From Lachnospiraceae bacterium (GTDB lineage Bacteria > Bacillota > Clostridia > Lachnospirales > Lachnospiraceae), in contig JAIEFE010000008.1 in the NCBI GenBank assembly GCA_029067085.1, positions 62,001 through 126,000 on the forward strand: a stretch of 64,000 nt of DNA, written 5' to 3'. The notes beneath the pieces were generated by a model that saw nothing but the letters and a program-made list of their open reading frames with translations, searched no databases and was not told the origin of the DNA. The translations under genes were made by a program, and so were the position numbers. Shown here piece after piece: positions 61,764 through 64,000 of this stretch (position 1 is the stretch's first letter; each line of letters opens with the position of its first letter).

Positions 61764-63446
61764 TTAATATTGTTTGGTTTTTCCTGCCAGCGCTTTCATT
61801 TCTTCCGCATTTTGACAAGCTGCCTCCGTAATCTGATCGCCGCCCAGCATTCTTGCCAGCTCCTTCACGCTCTCATCCCGCGAAAGCTCCCGGATGCCCG
61901 TAAGCGACCTTCCCTCCGCCACCTGCTTCTCGATCACAAAATGCGTATCCGCCATAGCTGCAATCTGGGGAAGATGCGTAATACAGATCAGTTGATGATC
62001 TTTCCCCAAAATTCCCATTTTTTCCGACACCTTCCACGCCGTCCTGCCGCTGATCCCCGTATCGATCTCGTCGAAGATCAGAGTCTCGATCTCGTCCTTG
62101 TCCGCAAGAACCGTTTTCAGGGCAAGCATAACACGCGAAAGCTCACCGCCGCTGGCAGTCAGCGCCAGTTCTCTCAGCGGTTCACCGGGGTTGGTAGAGA
62201 GCATAAAGCAGACCTGATCATATCCGTTTTCTCCCATATTCTCCTCGCTGCCCTCCACCCGGATCTCGAAGGCCGCCCGTTCAAAATTCAGATCGAGCAG
62301 CGCCTGCCGCATCTGCTCCGCGAGTTCACGGGCATTTTCATTGCGGATCCCGGATATTTCTCTGCACAAAAGAAGCGCTTTCTCCCGCAATTCCTCCACT
62401 TTGGCCGCAAGCTTTTCCCGATAAGCGTCGTAATCCCTGTACTTCTCTATCGTTTCCCGCGTCTTTGCCTGATATGCAAAAATCTCCTCCACGGAGCTTC
62501 CATATTTTGCCTTCAAATGATTCAAAAGATTCAGGCGCGCCTCCGTCCGTTCAAAGACTGCGCCGTCAAAGGCAAGCCCTGCGATATAGGCCGCCATTCC
62601 CCTGTTATAATCGTTTAAGAGGCTGTCAATATCCAAAAGCTGCCTTTCATATTCCTGCAGTGTTTCATCGTAGGCGGAAACGCTGCGGATTTCCCGAAGC
62701 GCCCTGCCGATCAAACTGCCCGCCCCGTCGTTCTCATAGCCGCACAGCGCATGGGCGCATGCCGCCGCCTCCTCTATCTTTCTGGCGTTATTCATTTTCT
62801 GGTAAGTTTTTTCTAACTCCTCATCCTCTCCTGCAGCAAGGGATGCTTCCTCAATCTCAGCACACTCAAACTCCGCCAGTGCACACTCTTTCCTCCTCGT
62901 CTCCTCGTCCGTCTCGTTCTCTGAGAGCTCCCGAACCGCCTCTCGATACTGCAGGTAAATTTCACGCAGCGCTGCCTTCTTCTCCGCAAGAGCGCCACCC
63001 GCATAAGTGTCCAGAATCTCCATCTGCCTGCCTGTCTTTAACAGAGACTGATGTTCATGCTGACCGTGTATATCGATCAGGATCTCCGCAAGCTGCTTCA
63101 GCTGCCTGGCCGTCACCGTCTCCCCGCAGACCTTACAGACACTGCGGTTCTCCAGGATCCTTCTCTGTAAGATAACACGATTTTCCTCCAGAGGCAGCTC
63201 CAGCGCTTCTATGGCCTTCTTCTGAACAGGATCCTCCACAAAGAAGACAAGTTCCACCAGAGCGTACTCCGCTCCCGTGCGGATCAGTTCCCGATCAGCC
63301 TTGGCACCCAGTGCCAGATTGATGGAACCGATAATAATGGATTTTCCCGCCCCTGTCTCCCCGGTAAGAATATTGAGTCCCTTTCCGAACAACACTTCTG
63401 CCTCATCGATCAGAGCCAGATTTTTCACATGCAAACTCTCCAGCAT
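61764..63446 (-). CDS. recN: DNA repair protein RecN
   Basis: 560 residues. SMC-like ATPase: Walker A GETGAGKS (30-37), long coiled-coil arms (about 155-360), signature LSRVMLAL with GGELSR, and Walker B TLIFDEIDTGISGR. It tethers broken DNA ends for recombination. It starts one base after the argR stop. Confidence 0.95.
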   Translation of the reverse strand: MLESLHVKNLALIDEAEVLFGKGLNILTGETGAGKSIIIGSINLALGAKADRELIRTGAEYALVELVFFVEDPVQKKAIEALELPLEENRVILQRRILENRSVCKVCGETVTARQLKQLAEILIDIHGQHEHQSLLKTGRQMEILDTYAGGALAEKKAALREIYLQYREAVRELSENETDEETRRKECALAEFECAEIEEASLAAGEDEELEKTYQKMNNARKIEEAAACAHALCGYENDGAGSLIGRALREIRSVSAYDETLQEYERQLLDIDSLLNDYNRGMAAYIAGLAFDGAVFERTEARLNLLNHLKAKYGSSVEEIFAYQAKTRETIEKYRDYDAYREKLAAKVEELREKALLLCREISGIRNENARELAEQMRQALLDLNFERAAFEIRVEGSEENMGENGYDQVCFMLSTNPGEPLRELALTASGGELSRVMLALKTVLADKDEIETLIFDEIDTGISGRTAWKVSEKMGILGKDHQLICITHLPQIAAMADTHFVIEKQVAEGRSLTGIRELSRDESVKELARMLGGDQITEAACQNAEEMKALAGKTKQY

Positions 63447-63447
63447 T

Positions 63448-63897
63448 TTATCCCACCATTCTGCCGATCTTCTCCATAACGATCTGCGCGTCCTCCACGC
63501 TTCCCATCGCCATCATCACCGTATTATCCCCTGCGATGCTGCCCACGATCTCCTCAATCTTCATAGCGTCAATGGCTGCCGCCACTGCCATTGCCATACC
63601 GGACACTGTTTTTAAGACAAGAAGGTTCTGTGCGAGTGCCATGGAGACGTAGCCTTCCTTCAGTACTCTGCCGTACTTATCCCCCAGATGGGATTCCTCC
63701 CCGTCAAAGGTCACATATTTCTGCCGTCCTCTGCCTCCCGGTATCTTGGATAGTTTTAACTCCCTGATATCTCTGGATACAGTCGCCTGTGTGACTTGAT
63801 ACCCTTCTTCCCGCAGCCGGTCCACCAGTTCCTCCTGCGTCTCGATCTCATATCGGGTGATCAGCTCTATGATCTTTTCGTGTCTCCTCTTTTTCAT
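63448..63897 (-). CDS. argR: Arginine repressor
   Basis: 149 residues. N-terminal winged helix (TQEELVDRLREEGYQVTQATVSRDIREL) and C-terminal arginine-binding hexamerisation domain (EEIVGSIAGDNTVMMAM). Represses arginine synthesis genes when arginine is high. Order nadK-argR-recN-spoIVB is typical of Clostridia. Confidence 0.95.
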   Translation of the reverse strand: MKKRRHEKIIELITRYEIETQEELVDRLREEGYQVTQATVSRDIRELKLSKIPGGRGRQKYVTFDGEESHLGDKYGRVLKEGYVSMALAQNLLVLKTVSGMAMAVAAAIDAMKIEEIVGSIAGDNTVMMAMGSVEDAQIVMEKIGRMVG

Positions 63898-63939
63898 ACT
63901 CTCTTCAGATCCTTTGCTTTGCTCTGTCCTGATGCTCTT

Positions 63940-64000
63940 TTAGACATCGCTCATCTTCTTGTGAAGTACAGTCAAGAAACTCTCCGTATTAAGCCGCAGT
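63940..64000 (-). CDS. nadK: Probable NAD kinase C-terminus, partial
   Basis: Only about 20 codons lie inside the window, ending RLNTESFLTVLHKKMSDV and a TAA at 63942-63940. The SFL-x-VL-x-KK-M ending matches NAD kinase C-termini, and nadK usually precedes argR. The call rests mostly on this short match and on synteny. Confidence 0.45.
   Translation of the reverse strand, partial: LRLNTESFLTVLHKKMSDV

Overview
The window looks like chromosome of an anaerobic, low-GC-phylum Clostridia bacterium, most likely a Lachnospiraceae-type gut or rumen commensal. This rests on Firmicutes housekeeping synteny (yicC-remA-gmk-rpoZ-rimO-pgsA-cinA, recA-recX, rny, argR-recN-spoIVB, nudix-spoIIM-xerD), sporulation genes, many GGAGG ribosome binding sites, TTGACA-17-TATAAT type promoters, and CUT1 sugar transport run by YesM/YesN-type two-component systems. 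No rRNA, tRNA, CRISPR array, prophage or transposase was seen.

Layout. 0-6.3 kb: end of a hisJ-like gene, a membrane diguanylate cyclase, marR-mnmA, a SpoVB-like flippase and a DAHP synthase with a clear promoter and terminator. 6.4-10.3 kb: a secreted protein, a nucleoside hydrolase lipoprotein, a small membrane protein and a MATE exporter. 10.3-17.4 kb: an accessory block around a LysR gene. To its left is small helical protein, ABC ATPase, FtsX-type permease, lipoprotein; to its right is Ntn-type amide hydrolase lipoprotein, small helical protein, cyclophilin-like lipoprotein. The two sides mirror each other, and a 10-bp inverted repeat lies across overlapping divergent promoters. 17.4-36 kb: core genes (xerD, spoIIM, nudix, aminotransferase, an Agr-like LytTR two-component system, rny, recX, recA with LexA boxes, a Tyr/Gln/Gly-repeat membrane protein, then cinA-pgsA-rimO-rpoZ-gmk-remA-yicC). 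35.4-39.2 kb: aminotransferase/MocR divergent pair and a PadR-DUF2812 unit with its own palindromic operator. 39.3-44.4 kb: rqcH, a second flippase and glgA.

44.5-60.1 kb: a hemicellulose-oligosaccharide locus, all on the minus strand: GH26, GH43, a chemoreceptor, YesM/YesN-type sensor and regulator, solute-binding lipoprotein, two permeases, GH8 exo-oligoxylanase and an SGNH esterase. None of the four enzymes has a signal peptide. Oligosaccharides are therefore probably imported and cut in the cytoplasm, with the transport ATPase encoded elsewhere. This block sits exactly where spo0A usually follows spoIVB. At its far end lies a Spo0A-like gene that keeps the DNA-binding domain but has no receiver domain. 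60.2-64 kb: spoIVB, recN, argR and the tail of a probable nadK.

I found no obviously new defence or mobile system. The most unusual items are the receiver-less Spo0A at the split spoIVB/spo0A position, the mirrored LysR block with two copies of a small helical protein, and the repeat-rich tyrosine protein inserted between cinA and recA.
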